Assembly (NCBI RefSeq): GCF_000020785.1
Contig: NC_011126.1
Location: 186,001 to 250,000, forward strand
Direction: 5' to 3'
Length of the DNA: 64,000 nucleotides
From: Hydrogenobaculum sp. Y04AAS1
GTDB taxonomy: Bacteria > Aquificota > Aquificia > Aquificales > Aquificaceae
Translations under genes and position numbers: made by a program
Part shown: positions 54,884-64,000 of the stretch, in pieces
How the letters are laid out: the number at the start of each line of letters is the position of its first letter
Position numbering within the stretch: the stretch's first letter is position 1
The notes under the pieces: model-generated
What the model was told of the DNA's origin: nothing
What the model saw: only the letters and a program-made list of their open reading frames with translations
Databases searched by the model: none

Positions 54884-55582
54884 ATGATAGGTCTTATAGG
54901 TAAGAAACTTGGAATGATGAGAGTTTTTTTAAATGATGGCACAGCTATTCCAGTAACGGCTATTAAAGTAGAACCTAACTATGTGGTTTATATTAAAAGC
55001 TCTGAAACAGACGGTTATAATGCCATACAGGTAGGTAGCATTCCTTTAAAGCAAAGTAGATTTAAAAAGCCAATGGTTGGTCATTTTAAGAAAGCCAATT
55101 TGACACCTTTAAAATATTTAAAAGAATTTAGAGTAGATGATGTTTCTAGTTTCGCGTTAGGTCAGGAACTAGGTGTTGATATATTTTCACCTGGTGAGTT
55201 GGTGGATATAGTGGGAAGGTCAAAGGGTAGAGGTTTTACAGGTACCATGAAAAGATGGGATTTTGGTGGTTTTCCAAAATCTCACGGTCATAGATATCAT
55301 AGGGCTGTAGGTTCTGTGGGAAATCGTACTGATCCTGGTAGAGTTTGGAAGAGCAAAAGAATGGCTGGAAGACATGGTAACGAAACTATAAGAGTTCAAG
55401 CTCTTGTAGTTGTGGATGTTTTAAAGGATAAAGGAATTATTCTTGTGAATGGCTCTGTGCCTGGTCATAAAGATGGAATTGTATATATAGAAAAGAGTCA
55501 TATTGCCTTTAGGAAGAAAGCTCAAAGGAAGCAGGATCGTTTGTCTTTTATACCATCAAATCTTTTAAGGCAGGAAGTGTGA
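54884..55582 (+). CDS. rplC: Ribosomal protein L3
   Basis: 232 residues. [13 protein letters not shown] at the start, [16 protein letters not shown] and the RMAGRHGN loop near the peptidyl transferase centre are clear. Four bases after rpsJ. Confidence 0.98.
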
Positions 55583-55583
55583 T

Positions 55584-56186
55584 ATGTTGGTGAATGGTGT
55601 AGAACTAAGAGATGATGTTTTTAATGTAGAACCTAAAAAGCATATTTTGTGGGATGTGGTTAGATGGCAGCTTGCTAAAAGAAGGCAAGGTACTCATTCC
55701 ACAAAGACTAGAGCTGAGGTAAATTGTAGCAAGAAGAAGATAATGCCTCAAAAAGGTACTGGTAACGCTAGACACGGTGCCAGATCTGCAAATATATTTG
55801 TTGGTGGCGGTGTTGTACATGGTCCTACACCTAGAGATTATGAATATAAGCTATCTAAAAAGTACAGAAAAATAGCTCTTGCTATGGCTCTTAGCACAAA
55901 AGCTAAGAACAACTCTGTTTATGTATTAGAATCTTTGTTATCTTCTTTAGGAAAGCCCAAAACTAAGGTGGCTTTTGAGCTTTTAAAAGAAAAAGGTATA
56001 TCTGACAAGAAAGTTTTGGTAGTGACAAAAGATCAAAACGATATTGTTTCTAAAAGCTTTAAAAATATACCAAATACAAAAGTATTACCCGTTGTAGGTC
56101 TTAATGTTTACGATATTCTTTGGGCTGATGCTTTGTTGATAGAGCAAGGAGCCTTGGAAAAAATTTATGAGAGGGTAAATTTATGA
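55584..56186 (+). CDS. rplD: Ribosomal protein L4
   Basis: 200 residues, with the exit-tunnel loop ([20 protein letters not shown]). In E. coli it autoregulates the S10 operon; no such leader is visible here. Overlaps rplW as ATGA. Confidence 0.97.
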
Positions 56187-56482
56187 GAGCACCTGAGGAA
56201 GTTATTATACGTCCTATAATCACTGAAAAGACAAATAGATTGATGGAAGATTTAAATAAGTATGTATTTGAAGTTCACAAAGATGCTAACAAACATGAAA
56301 TAAAGCATGCTGTGGAAAAGCTGTTTGGAGTAAAAGTGAAAGCTGTTAACACTCTTTATGCAAGACCAAGGGTAAAAAGGACAATAACAAGAAGAGGCAG
56401 AGTTTACGGTGCCACAAGAGGTTATAAGAAGGCCATTATTACCCTTGATAAGAATTCAAAAATAGATTTTATGAGCTTGTGA
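56183..56482 (+). CDS. rplW: Ribosomal protein L23
   Basis: 99 residues; [16 protein letters not shown] start and [17 protein letters not shown] core. It forms part of the tunnel exit and docks trigger factor and SRP. Confidence 0.97.
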
Positions 56483-56492
56483 GGTTATATAT

Positions 56493-57359
56493 ATGGGTGT
56501 AAGAAAGTTAAAACCTGTAACAAATGGACAAAGACACGCTATACTTTACGATTATTCTGAGCTTACCAGGAGAGAACCAGAAAAAAGCCTTACTTATTAC
56601 TATAAAAGGGCTTTGGGTAGAAGTAGGCAACAGGGTAAAATTACTTCAAGATGGAAAGGCGCTGGTAACAAAATAAGATATCGTTTGATAGATTTTAAGA
56701 GAGACAAAAGTCTTATACCGGCAAAAGTTTATTCAATAGAGTATGACCCATTTAGAAGTGCTCGTATAGTTTTGCTTCATTATAAAGATGGTGAAAAAAA
56801 GTATATTTTGTGGCCTGATAAACTTAACGTAGGAGATACGGTGGTTTCTATAAGCTATGAAGACGCTATTAAAGGAAAGGAACTTCCTGATATAAAGCCC
56901 GGCAACGCTATGCCTTTGCGATTTATTCCTGTGGGTACTTTTATTCACAACATAGAGTTAAATCCCGGCAGAGGGGCAAAGCTTGTAAGAGCCGCCGGTT
57001 TATCAGCCCAAGTTATAGGTAAGATAGAAGGATATGCTCAAGTGCGTTTACCTTCTGGTGAGGTAAGGCTTATAAATGATAAATGTATGGCTACCATTGG
57101 TGTTGTAGGCCTAGCCGAACATGAGCTTGTTAAACTGGGAAAGGCTGGTAGATCTAGATGGCTAGGTATGAGACCAAATGTTCGTGGTACAGCTATGAAC
57201 CCAGTGGATCACCCACATGGTGGTGGTGAAGGTAAAACAAAAGGTAAGCATCCAGAATCTCCTTGGGGTTGGAAAACTAAAGGCTATAAGACCAAGAGAG
57301 GAAAGAGATATTCCGATAGGTTCATAATATCTAAGAGGAATGCTGGAGGTAAGGTATAA
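56493..57359 (+). CDS. rplB: Ribosomal protein L2
   Basis: 288 residues; [14 protein letters not shown] and the [16 protein letters not shown] loop with the functionally important His are present. Its stop overlaps rpsS by one base (TAATG). Confidence 0.98.
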   Translation: MGVRKLKPVTNGQRHAILYDYSELTRREPEKSLTYYYKRALGRSRQQGKITSRWKGAGNKIRYRLIDFKRDKSLIPAKVYSIEYDPFRSARIVLLHYKDGEKKYILWPDKLNVGDTVVSISYEDAIKGKELPDIKPGNAMPLRFIPVGTFIHNIELNPGRGAKLVRAAGLSAQVIGKIEGYAQVRLPSGEVRLINDKCMATIGVVGLAEHELVKLGKAGRSRWLGMRPNVRGTAMNPVDHPHGGGEGKTKGKHPESPWGWKTKGYKTKRGKRYSDRFIISKRNAGGKV

Positions 57360-57820
57360 TGGGTTTTAGAGGTGCTTGGAATAAGAGAAATAGATTGATA
57401 GAGGATTTAGATACATTTTTGAAGCTTTATAAAAAAGCTCAAAAAGCTTATAAAAAGGTTAGAAAGGTTGAATTTTCTAACAACGATGAACTTATAGAAA
57501 ATGCTAAAAAAAGATATCAGGAAATTTGGGATGAATTTAGAGCTTTTGTAAACAAAAAAGCTTGGGTAGATCCAAAGCTATGGGCGACGATAAGAAAAAT
57601 GAATCAGACCGGTGATAGAAAAGTAGTTAAGACTTATTCTAGGGATAGCCAAGTAATATCCGATTTTGTTAACCATACTATAGCTGTTCATAACGGTAAG
57701 ACTTTCGTACCCATATATATAACTCCTGAAATGGTAGGTCATAAGTTGGGGGAATTTGCTCCTACTAGGACTTTTAGATCTCACCCAGAAAAATCTGCTA
57801 AAGTAGTAAAGAAGAAGTGA
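57359..57820 (+). CDS. rpsS: Ribosomal protein S19 with helical insertion
   Basis: 153 residues against about 92 normally. The C-terminal 85 residues are standard ([53 protein letters not shown]). The N-terminus begins [20 protein letters not shown] and then has about 50 Lys/Glu/Tyr-rich, probably helical residues before [16 protein letters not shown], which corresponds to the usual start region. The addition would lie near the head of the small subunit. Related Aquificales may share it; not checked. Confidence 0.93.
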   Translation: MGFRGAWNKRNRLIEDLDTFLKLYKKAQKAYKKVRKVEFSNNDELIENAKKRYQEIWDEFRAFVNKKAWVDPKLWATIRKMNQTGDRKVVKTYSRDSQVISDFVNHTIAVHNGKTFVPIYITPEMVGHKLGEFAPTRTFRSHPEKSAKVVKKK

Positions 57821-57829
57821 GGTAAGATT

Positions 57830-58195
57830 ATGAGTATAGAAGTAGTAAGTAAGGCTGTTCATAAAAACGCTAGGATCTCACCCCTTAAGGCTTCTCAAGT
57901 GTTGAGGCTTTTAAGAGGAAAACCCGTAGAATATGCTATGTACCAGCTTAGTTTTATGAACAAAAAAGCTGCTGTGATTATAAAAAATGTTTTAAAGAGT
58001 GCTGTAGCAAACGCTGAGCAAAAGGGTATTGATCCTACGAAGTTAGTGATATTGGAAGCGAAAGCTGATAAAGGTATTATGTTTAGAAAGTGGATGCCAA
58101 GAGCTCATGGTAGGGCCACTATGATGAGAAAAAATACATCTCATATCACTATAGCTTTAGGAGAGTTGCAAGAAGCTACTGAGGAGGCTAAGTAA
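57830..58195 (+). CDS. rplV: Ribosomal protein L22
   Basis: 121 residues; [18 protein letters not shown] and the tunnel loop end [15 protein letters not shown]. Coupled to rpsC by TAATG. Confidence 0.97.
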
Positions 58196-58890
58196 TGGGT
58201 CAAAAAACTCATCCAATAGGTTTTAGAATAGGGGTTACAAAAGATTGGTTAAGCAAATGGTGCACTTCTAAAAAAGAATATCCAAATACTTTACATGAAG
58301 ATATTGTTATTAGGAAATATATTAAAGAAAGATATAAATCAGCCGGTATATCAAAGGTGACCATTGAAAGATCAGGAGAGAAGATAAGGGTAAGGATTTT
58401 ATCTTCTAAACCAGGTATAATAATCGGTAGAAAAGGTGCTGAAGTTGATCAATTGAAGAACGATTTGGAAAGAATTGTTAAAAACAAAGATATAAGCTTA
58501 AGCGTAGATGAGGTTAGAGTACCACAGCTTGATGCCCAACTTGTGGCTGAGGATATAGCTCTTCAAATTGAAAGGCGCGTATCTCATAGAAGAGCTATGA
58601 AAAGAGCTATAGATAACGCTATTAAAAGCGGTGCAAAAGGTATAAAAGTTCAAGTAAAAGGCAGAATAGGTGGTGCTGATTTGGCTAGAGCTGAGTGGTT
58701 CTTGGTGGGTAGAATGCCTCTACAAACACTAAGAGCTGATATAGATTATGGTTATGCTACTGCTTATACGAAATACGGTATCTTGGGTATAAAGGTGTGG
58801 ATTTATAAAGGCGATATACTAAAAGGTGGAAAAGAAGAGATAATGAAAAAGATAGAAGAAGATCTTGTAAGCCAAGCAAAGGAGGTATAA
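58195..58890 (+). CDS. rpsC: Ribosomal protein S3
   Basis: 231 residues: [12 protein letters not shown] start, KH domain with [16 protein letters not shown], and C-terminal [16 protein letters not shown]. Part of the mRNA entry channel. Confidence 0.98.
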
Positions 58891-58894
58891 GGAA

Positions 58895-59320
58895 ATGTCT
58901 TTTTTACAACCTAGTAGACAAAAATATAGAAAAACCCAGAGAGGTACTTTAAAAGGTAAATCTTTTAGAGGAAATCAGGTGGCTTTTGGAGAATACGGTA
59001 TTCAAGCGTTGGAAAGCCATTGGATTACTCAGAGACAGATAGAAGCTTCTCGTATAGCTTTGGTGAGAAGTCTAAGAAAGGGTACAAAGGTATGGATTAG
59101 AATTTTTCCCGATAAGCCATATACCAAGAAACCTGCAGAGGTTAGAGGTGGTGGTGGTAAAGGTGATCCAGAAGGCTATGTAGCCGTTGTAAAACCTGGT
59201 AGAATAATGTTTGAATTCTCAGATGTACCTCAAGATATGGCCGAAGAAGCTTTTAGAAAAGTATCCGCTAAGCTGCCTATAAAGGTAAGACTTGTTAAGG
59301 CAGGAGGCATGAGCATATGA
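58895..59320 (+). CDS. rplP: Ribosomal protein L16
   Basis: 141 residues; [28 protein letters not shown] and the [16 protein letters not shown] loop are typical. Its stop overlaps rpmC as ATGA. Confidence 0.98.
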   Translation: MSFLQPSRQKYRKTQRGTLKGKSFRGNQVAFGEYGIQALESHWITQRQIEASRIALVRSLRKGTKVWIRIFPDKPYTKKPAEVRGGGGKGDPEGYVAVVKPGRIMFEFSDVPQDMAEEAFRKVSAKLPIKVRLVKAGGMSI

Positions 59321-59517
59321 AAGCTAGAGATCTTCATCAGTTAAGCATACAAGAGCTTGAGGCTAAGCTTAAAGAGTTGAAAACAGAGTTGTTTAAACTC
59401 CGTATTACAAAAAAGATCGAAGGTCTTAAAGAGCCTTCTAAAATAAGGGATACAAAGCGAGATATAGCAAGGATTTTGACAGTAATAAACGAAAAGAGGA
59501 GAGGCCAAGCGGTATGA
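59317..59517 (+). CDS. rpmC: Ribosomal protein L29
   Basis: 66 residues, two helices with the [20 protein letters not shown] signature. Overlaps both rplP and rpsQ by four bases. Confidence 0.96.
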   Translation: MKARDLHQLSIQELEAKLKELKTELFKLRITKKIEGLKEPSKIRDTKRDIARILTVINEKRRGQAV

Positions 59518-59792
59518 AAGAGAAAAAGTGGCATCAGAAGAGAAAAGAGTTTAAAGGTGTTGTTGTTAGCAACAAGATGGATAAATCTGTAGTTGTAAAA
59601 GTAAATAGAGAAATGCCAGATCCATTGTACGGTAAAAGAGTTATAAAATCTACTAAATTCCATGCTCATGATCCGGAGAATGCTTGCTCTGTCGGCGATG
59701 TTGTGCTTATCAGAGAGACTAGACCGATATCCAAAACAAAAAGATGGGTGGTAGTTAAAATTTTATCTAAAAATTCTTCTTTGCAGTCTTAG
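59514..59792 (+). CDS. rpsQ: Ribosomal protein S17
   Basis: 92 residues; [18 protein letters not shown] and [19 protein letters not shown] are diagnostic. Last gene of the S10-type block; the spc promoter begins inside its last codons. Confidence 0.97.
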   Translation: MKEKKWHQKRKEFKGVVVSNKMDKSVVVKVNREMPDPLYGKRVIKSTKFHAHDPENACSVGDVVLIRETRPISKTKRWVVVKILSKNSSLQS

Positions 59793-59809
59793 ATAAATTA
59801 TGCTATAAT
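59781..59809 (+). promoter_or_regulatory. Internal promoter of the spc block
   Basis: TTGCAG (59781-59786), exactly 17 bp, TATAAT (59804-59809), then CAGGAGAG before the rplN ATG. It marks the classical S10/spc boundary, with the -35 box inside rpsQ. Confidence 0.75.
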
Positions 59810-59844
59810 ATTCGTTTTAGAATGCTTTATTCAGGAGAGAGCTT

Positions 59845-60210
59845 ATGATACAGAGGCAGAGTTATTTGAATGTGGCTGATAATTCTGGAGCAAAAAAGGT
59901 GCAGATGATAGGTATACCTTATGCTCTAAGACAGTATGTTAGTGTTGGAGATGTTGTAACGGTGACCGTTAAAGAAGCAACCCCAAACGGCGCAGCTAAG
60001 AAAGGTAAAGTTTATAGAGCTGTAGTGGTAAGGGTTGCCAAAGAGCTAAAAAGAAGCGACGGTTCTTATATAAAATTTGATGATAATGCCGTCATACTAT
60101 TGAATCAGTATGGTGAATCCCTCGGTACTCGTATATTGGGACCTATAGCAAGAGAAGTCAGAAATAGAGGTTTTACCAAGATTGCTTCTTTGGCTGCGGA
60201 GGTTGTATAA
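59845..60210 (+). CDS. rplN: Ribosomal protein L14
   Basis: 121 residues; [20 protein letters not shown] start. First gene after the internal promoter. Stop overlaps rplX by one base. Confidence 0.98.
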
Positions 60211-60566
60211 TGGCTTTTAAGATAAAAAGAGGCGATAAAGTAAAAGTATTGGCTGGTAAAGATAGAGGCAAAATCAGTACTGTTGAATTTTTGGATAGCA
60301 AAAGCGGTAAAGCAATCGTTAAAAACATCAACATAGCTAAAAAGCACGTTAAGGCTATAGAAGGAAGAAGAGAAGGCGGTATATACGAAATAGAGCTTCC
60401 TATGCCTATATCTAAGGTTATGCTTGTATGTCCAAAATGCGAAAAACCTACAAGAGTAGGCTTTAGAATAGAAGAGAAAGATGGTGTAGTTAGAAAATAT
60501 AGATATTGTAAAAAGTGTAATGAAAACATAGATCTTGTTTATGAGAAAAATAAGGTGAAGAGGTAA
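60210..60566 (+). CDS. rplX: Ribosomal protein L24 with zinc-like Cys pairs
   Basis: 118 residues. KOW motif [18 protein letters not shown]; the C-terminal part has [12 protein letters not shown] and YCKKCNE, two CxxC pairs that could hold zinc, as in many thermophile L24 proteins. Confidence 0.97.
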
Positions 60567-60571
60567 GACTT

Positions 60572-61135
60572 ATGTCTACAGATGTGAAGCAAAAACAAAG
60601 ATTGCAAGAGAGATTTGAAAAAGTTGTGGTACCTAGATTGATGGAAAAGTTTAATTATAAAAGCCCGATGGAAGTTCCAAGGATAATAAAGATAGTGGTA
60701 AATATGGGTGTAGGAGAAGCTATAAGCGATATAAAAAATCTAGATAGAGCTATGGAAGATTTAAAGCTTATAACTGGCCAATATCCTTCTGTTAGAAAAG
60801 CTAAAAAATCAGAGGCTTCTTTTAAGTTAAGAAAAGGACTTCCAATAGGCTTAAAGGTTACTTTAAGAAAGGATAGAATGTGGAACTTTTTAGATAAGTT
60901 AATATCTGTAGCGTTGCCTCGTGTGAAAGATTTTAAAGGTTTAAATCCTAGGTCTTTCGATGGTAGAGGAAATTATGCTTTTGGTTTATCAGAGCAAATA
61001 GTGTTTCCAGAGATAGATTATGAAAAAGTAGACGCCATAAGAGGTATGGATATTCTTATTAATACAAGCGCAAAAACTGATGAGGAAGCCTTGTATTTGT
61101 TAGCTTTGCTTGGATTGCCCATAAGAGCTTATTAA
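60572..61135 (+). CDS. rplE: Ribosomal protein L5
   Basis: 187 residues; [28 protein letters not shown] and [18 protein letters not shown] are typical. Binds 5S rRNA. Confidence 0.98.
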   Translation: MSTDVKQKQRLQERFEKVVVPRLMEKFNYKSPMEVPRIIKIVVNMGVGEAISDIKNLDRAMEDLKLITGQYPSVRKAKKSEASFKLRKGLPIGLKVTLRKDRMWNFLDKLISVALPRVKDFKGLNPRSFDGRGNYAFGLSEQIVFPEIDYEKVDAIRGMDILINTSAKTDEEALYLLALLGLPIRAY

Positions 61136-61144
61136 GGAGGATGT

Positions 61145-61333
61145 ATGCCTAGAAAAGCGAAAGTTGTAAAGGATTTGAAGCATTTCCCTAAGTATGCCAC
61201 TAGACAAAAAAATAGATGTCCTATATGCGGAAGACCTAGAGGGTTTTTAAGGAGATTCAACATGTGTAGGTTGTGTTTTAGAGAGATGGCTTTAAGCGGT
61301 GAGATTACCGGAGTAAGAAAATCCAGTTGGTGA
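61145..61333 (+). CDS. rpsN: Ribosomal protein S14, zinc form
   Basis: 62 residues, short type with [27 protein letters not shown] precedes the ATG. This zinc form is usual in thermophiles. Confidence 0.97.
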   Translation: MPRKAKVVKDLKHFPKYATRQKNRCPICGRPRGFLRRFNMCRLCFREMALSGEITGVRKSSW

Positions 61334-61344
61334 GGTGGTAATGT

Positions 61345-61755
61345 ATGGATGTTATTGCTGATATGTTTGCTAGAATTAGAAATGGTATTCAAAGAAAAAG
61401 AGATTTTGTGGATGTACCGCACTCTAAATTAAAACAACGTATTTTAGAGCTTTTAAAACAAGAAGGTTATATACAAAATTATGAAATTTTAGAAGATGAT
61501 GCCCATAAAAAGGGTAATCAACCTACTATAAGGATTTATTTAAAGTATCTTGATCAAAGAAAAACACGTTCTGCAATAGAAAATATAGAAAAAGTATCTA
61601 CTCCAGGTAGAAGAGTTTATACACCTATAAAGAAGATGCCTCATGTAAGAAGGGGTCTTGGGTTGGCCATAGTGTCTTGTGATAGTGGTATAATATCAGA
61701 TGCTCAAGCCAGAAAACTTAAAAAGGGCGGCGAAATTATAGGATACGTTTATTAA
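61345..61755 (+). CDS. rpsH: Ribosomal protein S8
   Basis: 136 residues; DVIADMFARIRNGIQRK start and VRRGLGLAIVSCDSGIISD. In E. coli it represses the spc operon; the equivalent target here was not identified. Confidence 0.98.
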   Translation: MDVIADMFARIRNGIQRKRDFVDVPHSKLKQRILELLKQEGYIQNYEILEDDAHKKGNQPTIRIYLKYLDQRKTRSAIENIEKVSTPGRRVYTPIKKMPHVRRGLGLAIVSCDSGIISDAQARKLKKGGEIIGYVY

Positions 61756-61767
61756 AAGGAGAGTGCT

Positions 61768-62313
61768 ATGTCTAGAATAGGTAAAAAACCAATAGCTATA
61801 CCTAACAACGTTAAGGTTTCTTTAGATGGTAATGTGTTAACTATAGAAGGTCCCAAGGGCAAACTGTCAATGCCTGTTCATGAAATTGTGAATGTAAAGA
61901 TAGACAACAATCAAATAACGGTATCAAAAAATCAAGAGTCTCCTTTTGCTCAGGCTATGCATGGTACCACTGCAGCTCTTATAAAAAACACGATAGAAGG
62001 TGTTTCTAAGGGATACTCAGTGACTTTAGAGGTGGTTGGTCTTGGCTATAAAGCGGCCATGAAAGGTCAAGAACTGGAGTTAAATTTAGGGTATTCACAT
62101 CCAATATACTATAAACCGCCTGCTGGTATTAAGCTTGAGGTTAAAGAAAATAAGATTACAGTATCCGGTATAGATAAACAGTTAGTGGGTCAAGTGGCTG
62201 CTGAAATTATAAAGTTTAGGAAACCCGATCCTTACAAAGGAAAGGGTATAAGATACGAAGGTCAAGTGCTTAAACTAAAACCAGGGAAATCTGCAGGTAA
62301 AGGTAAGAAGTAA
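61768..62313 (+). CDS. rplF: Ribosomal protein L6
   Basis: 181 residues; SRIGKKPIAIP start and RKPDPYKGKGIRYEGQ near the end. Sits near the sarcin-ricin loop. Confidence 0.98.
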   Translation: MSRIGKKPIAIPNNVKVSLDGNVLTIEGPKGKLSMPVHEIVNVKIDNNQITVSKNQESPFAQAMHGTTAALIKNTIEGVSKGYSVTLEVVGLGYKAAMKGQELELNLGYSHPIYYKPPAGIKLEVKENKITVSGIDKQLVGQVAAEIIKFRKPDPYKGKGIRYEGQVLKLKPGKSAGKGKK

Positions 62314-62324
62314 GGAGTTAAGGT

Positions 62325-62693
62325 ATGAAGCTTACGAGAGAAGAAAAGCGTATTAAAAGGCATAGAAGGATAAGAAAAAAAATAAGCGGTACAGCTTCAA
62401 GACCAAGATTATGTATGTACAGAAGCTTGAACGCTTTTTACGCTTCTTTGGTGGATGATATTACTGGTAACGCTATTCTTACAGTATCATCTTTGGGCAA
62501 AGAATATGTGGATGCCACTGGTAAAAGAGGTGGCAAGTCTATAGAAGCTGTTCAGAAAGTAGCTGAAATTTTGGTCCAAAAAGCCAAAGAAAAAGGTATA
62601 GATAAAGCGGTTTTTGATAGATCTGGTTATCTTTATCATGGTAAAGTCAAGGCTTTTGCAGAAAAGTGCAGAGAGTTAGGGCTTATAAATTAG
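62325..62693 (+). CDS. rplR: Ribosomal protein L18
   Basis: 122 residues; RRIRKKISGTASRPRLCMYR and VFDRSGYLYHGKVKAFAE are typical. Binds 5S rRNA with L5. Confidence 0.98.
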   Translation: MKLTREEKRIKRHRRIRKKISGTASRPRLCMYRSLNAFYASLVDDITGNAILTVSSLGKEYVDATGKRGGKSIEAVQKVAEILVQKAKEKGIDKAVFDRSGYLYHGKVKAFAEKCRELGLIN

Positions 62694-62702
62694 GAGGTTA
62701 AC

Positions 62703-63272
62703 GTGGGCGCTAAGGATTTAAACCAAAGGATAGACGCTAAAAGGATAGAGCAAGGTATAACCACTCTTGATGATATTCAGTTTGAAGAGAGGCTTTTAGA
62801 AGCTGCCAGAACTACCCGTGTTACAAAAGGTGGGAAGCGTTTTTCTTTTAGCGCTTTGGTAGTGATAGGTGATAAAAGAGGTTATGTAGGGTTTGGACTT
62901 GGTAAAGCTAGAGAAGTTCCACTTTCTATAGCAAAAGCAATAGAAGATGCTAAAAAGAAAACCATAAGAGTTCCTATAGTAAATGGCACTATACCTCATG
63001 ACGTTGTTGGAGAGTATGGTTCTGCTCGCATTATAGCTTTTCCAGCTAGAAGAGGCACCGGTGTTATAGCTGGCGGTGCTGCTAAGCCTATATTTGAATT
63101 GGCGGGCTATACGGATGTGCTTACAAAGGTAGTGGGAAGTTCAAATCATCATAACGTAGTAAGGGCTGTGTTTGATGCGCTTTTAAAATTAAGAGATATA
63201 GATGCAATAGCTAAAGTAAAAGGTGCAACTGTAGAGGATTTGAGAGAAAGATACAACATATACGCGAGGTGA
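62703..63272 (+). CDS. rpsE: Ribosomal protein S5
   Basis: 189 residues. Start is GTG 62703 with TAGGAGG upstream. TKGGKRFSFSALVVIGDKRG and GVIAGGAAKPIFELAG are diagnostic. Three bases before rpmD. Confidence 0.97.
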   Translation: MGAKDLNQRIDAKRIEQGITTLDDIQFEERLLEAARTTRVTKGGKRFSFSALVVIGDKRGYVGFGLGKAREVPLSIAKAIEDAKKKTIRVPIVNGTIPHDVVGEYGSARIIAFPARRGTGVIAGGAAKPIFELAGYTDVLTKVVGSSNHHNVVRAVFDALLKLRDIDAIAKVKGATVEDLRERYNIYAR

Positions 63273-63275
63273 TTT

Positions 63276-63455
63276 ATGAAGCTTAAGATAGTTTTGAGAA
63301 GAGGATTGGCTGGCAAAGATAAAGCAAAAAAAGAAGCTGTTAGGAGTTTAGGTCTAAAGAAAGTTGGTGAAACCGTTATATTAGAGAAAAATCCTATGGT
63401 ATGTGGAAACCTTGAAAAGGTAAAACACCTTGTATGCGTGGAGGAGCTGTCATGA
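63276..63455 (+). CDS. rpmD: Ribosomal protein L30
   Basis: 59 residues: starts [37 protein letters not shown] is the typical middle. GCGAGGTG precedes it. Ends in an ATGA overlap with rplO. Confidence 0.95.
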
Positions 63456-63910
63456 ATTTGCATGAGTTAAAACCAAATGAAAGCGCTGTAAAAGATAAAA
63501 AGCGTATAGGTAGGGGTTTAGGTTCTGGTAAAGGTAAAACAGCAGGCAGAGGATATAAAGGTCAGAAGTCTAGGTCTGGTGACAACAGAGTGGCTCCTTA
63601 CTTTGAAGGTGGTCAAACACCACTACATATGAGAGTACCAAAGGTAGGTTTTAGAAGTCCTTTTAAGAAGGAATATTCTGTAATAAATTTATCAATGCTA
63701 GAAAAACATTTTAACGATGGCGATGAGATTACCAAAGAAACTCTTCTTGCTAAAAGCTTGATAAAAAAGGGTAAACCTGTAAAAATTTTAGGTATGGGTG
63801 AAGTCACTAAAAAATTTAAGGTAAAAGTAGATGCTATATCTTCATCCGCCAAGCAGAAAATAGAAGCTGCTGGTGGTAGTGTGGAGATTTTAGAGGCAGC
63901 AGGTGAATAA
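63452..63910 (+). CDS. rplO: Ribosomal protein L15
   Basis: 152 residues from ATG 63452, which overlaps the rpmD stop and has GGAGG upstream; an earlier in-frame ATG at 63434 lies inside rpm[21 protein letters not shown] is diagnostic. Overlaps secY by eight bases. Confidence 0.97.
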
Positions 63911-64000
63911 TTTTTTAAAAGAAATATTTGAACTAGAAACCTTAAGAAAAAGAGTAGTATTTACTTTAATAGTATTTGCTATATATAGACTTGGTAGCCA
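63903..64000 (+). CDS. secY: SecY, 5' part only
   Basis: GTG start at 63903, inside the end of rplO. The 32 visible residues include [20 protein letters not shown] and AIYRLGS, matching the N-terminal cytoplasmic segment and first membrane helix of SecY. The rest lies beyond the window. Confidence 0.9.

Overview
The window is an AT-rich piece of a bacterial chromosome, almost certainly from an Aquificales bacterium and most like Hydrogenobaculum; the genus is my inference. The grounds are NusG with an inserted domain, an RpoB near 1470 residues and an RpoC near 1563, an EF-Tu with the thermophile-type insertion, a reverse gyrase remnant, type IV pilus ATPases and a dense c-di-GMP gene set. 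No phage, complete transposon, CRISPR array or rRNA was found.

Layout. 1-5000: two large minus-strand c-di-GMP proteins, one cut by the window edge. 5000-13650: plus-strand genes for a lytic transglycosylase, FtsW, MurG, a diguanylate cyclase, NuoE/NuoF, IlvD and Tgt. 13650-19560: mostly minus-strand genes (AroD, AroC, an outer membrane protein, a gamma-carbonic anhydrase, a NifX-like protein, two small membrane proteins) separated by clusters of a structured repeat; tRNA-Arg lies among them. 19560-20975: a minus-strand operon of three unrecognised proteins. 21147-26715: heptose epimerase, cysteine synthase, YceD-L32-PlsX-FabH, a hypothetical and a sulfite-oxidase-like protein. 26718-30907 (minus): Ppx/GppA, LapA, MoxR, a diguanylate cyclase with a c-type heme motif, and two micro-proteins of 29 and 30 residues. 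30986-31943: YbaB-RecR. 32271-36085 (minus): PilT, PilB, a decayed reverse gyrase and Hpt. 36177-64000: a promoter, tRNA Tyr-Gly-Thr, tuf, rpmG, tRNA-Trp, secE, nusG, rplKAJL, rpoBC, rpsLG-fusA-tuf, then S10 and spc genes into secY.

The most interesting signal is a family of about 75-100 nt repeats (roughly 19 recognisable 3' ends) in intergenic clusters. Both end hairpins show compensatory base changes. The ends read TAG outward on both strands and supply the actual stop codons of at least four genes. A 78-nt copy lies in frame inside a globin-EAL gene, and an 18-nt submodule is repeated three times inside recR. This suggests a mobile, protein-tolerated palindromic element. The second is a reverse gyrase pseudogene of which only the N-terminal zinc finger and the C-terminal tail survive.
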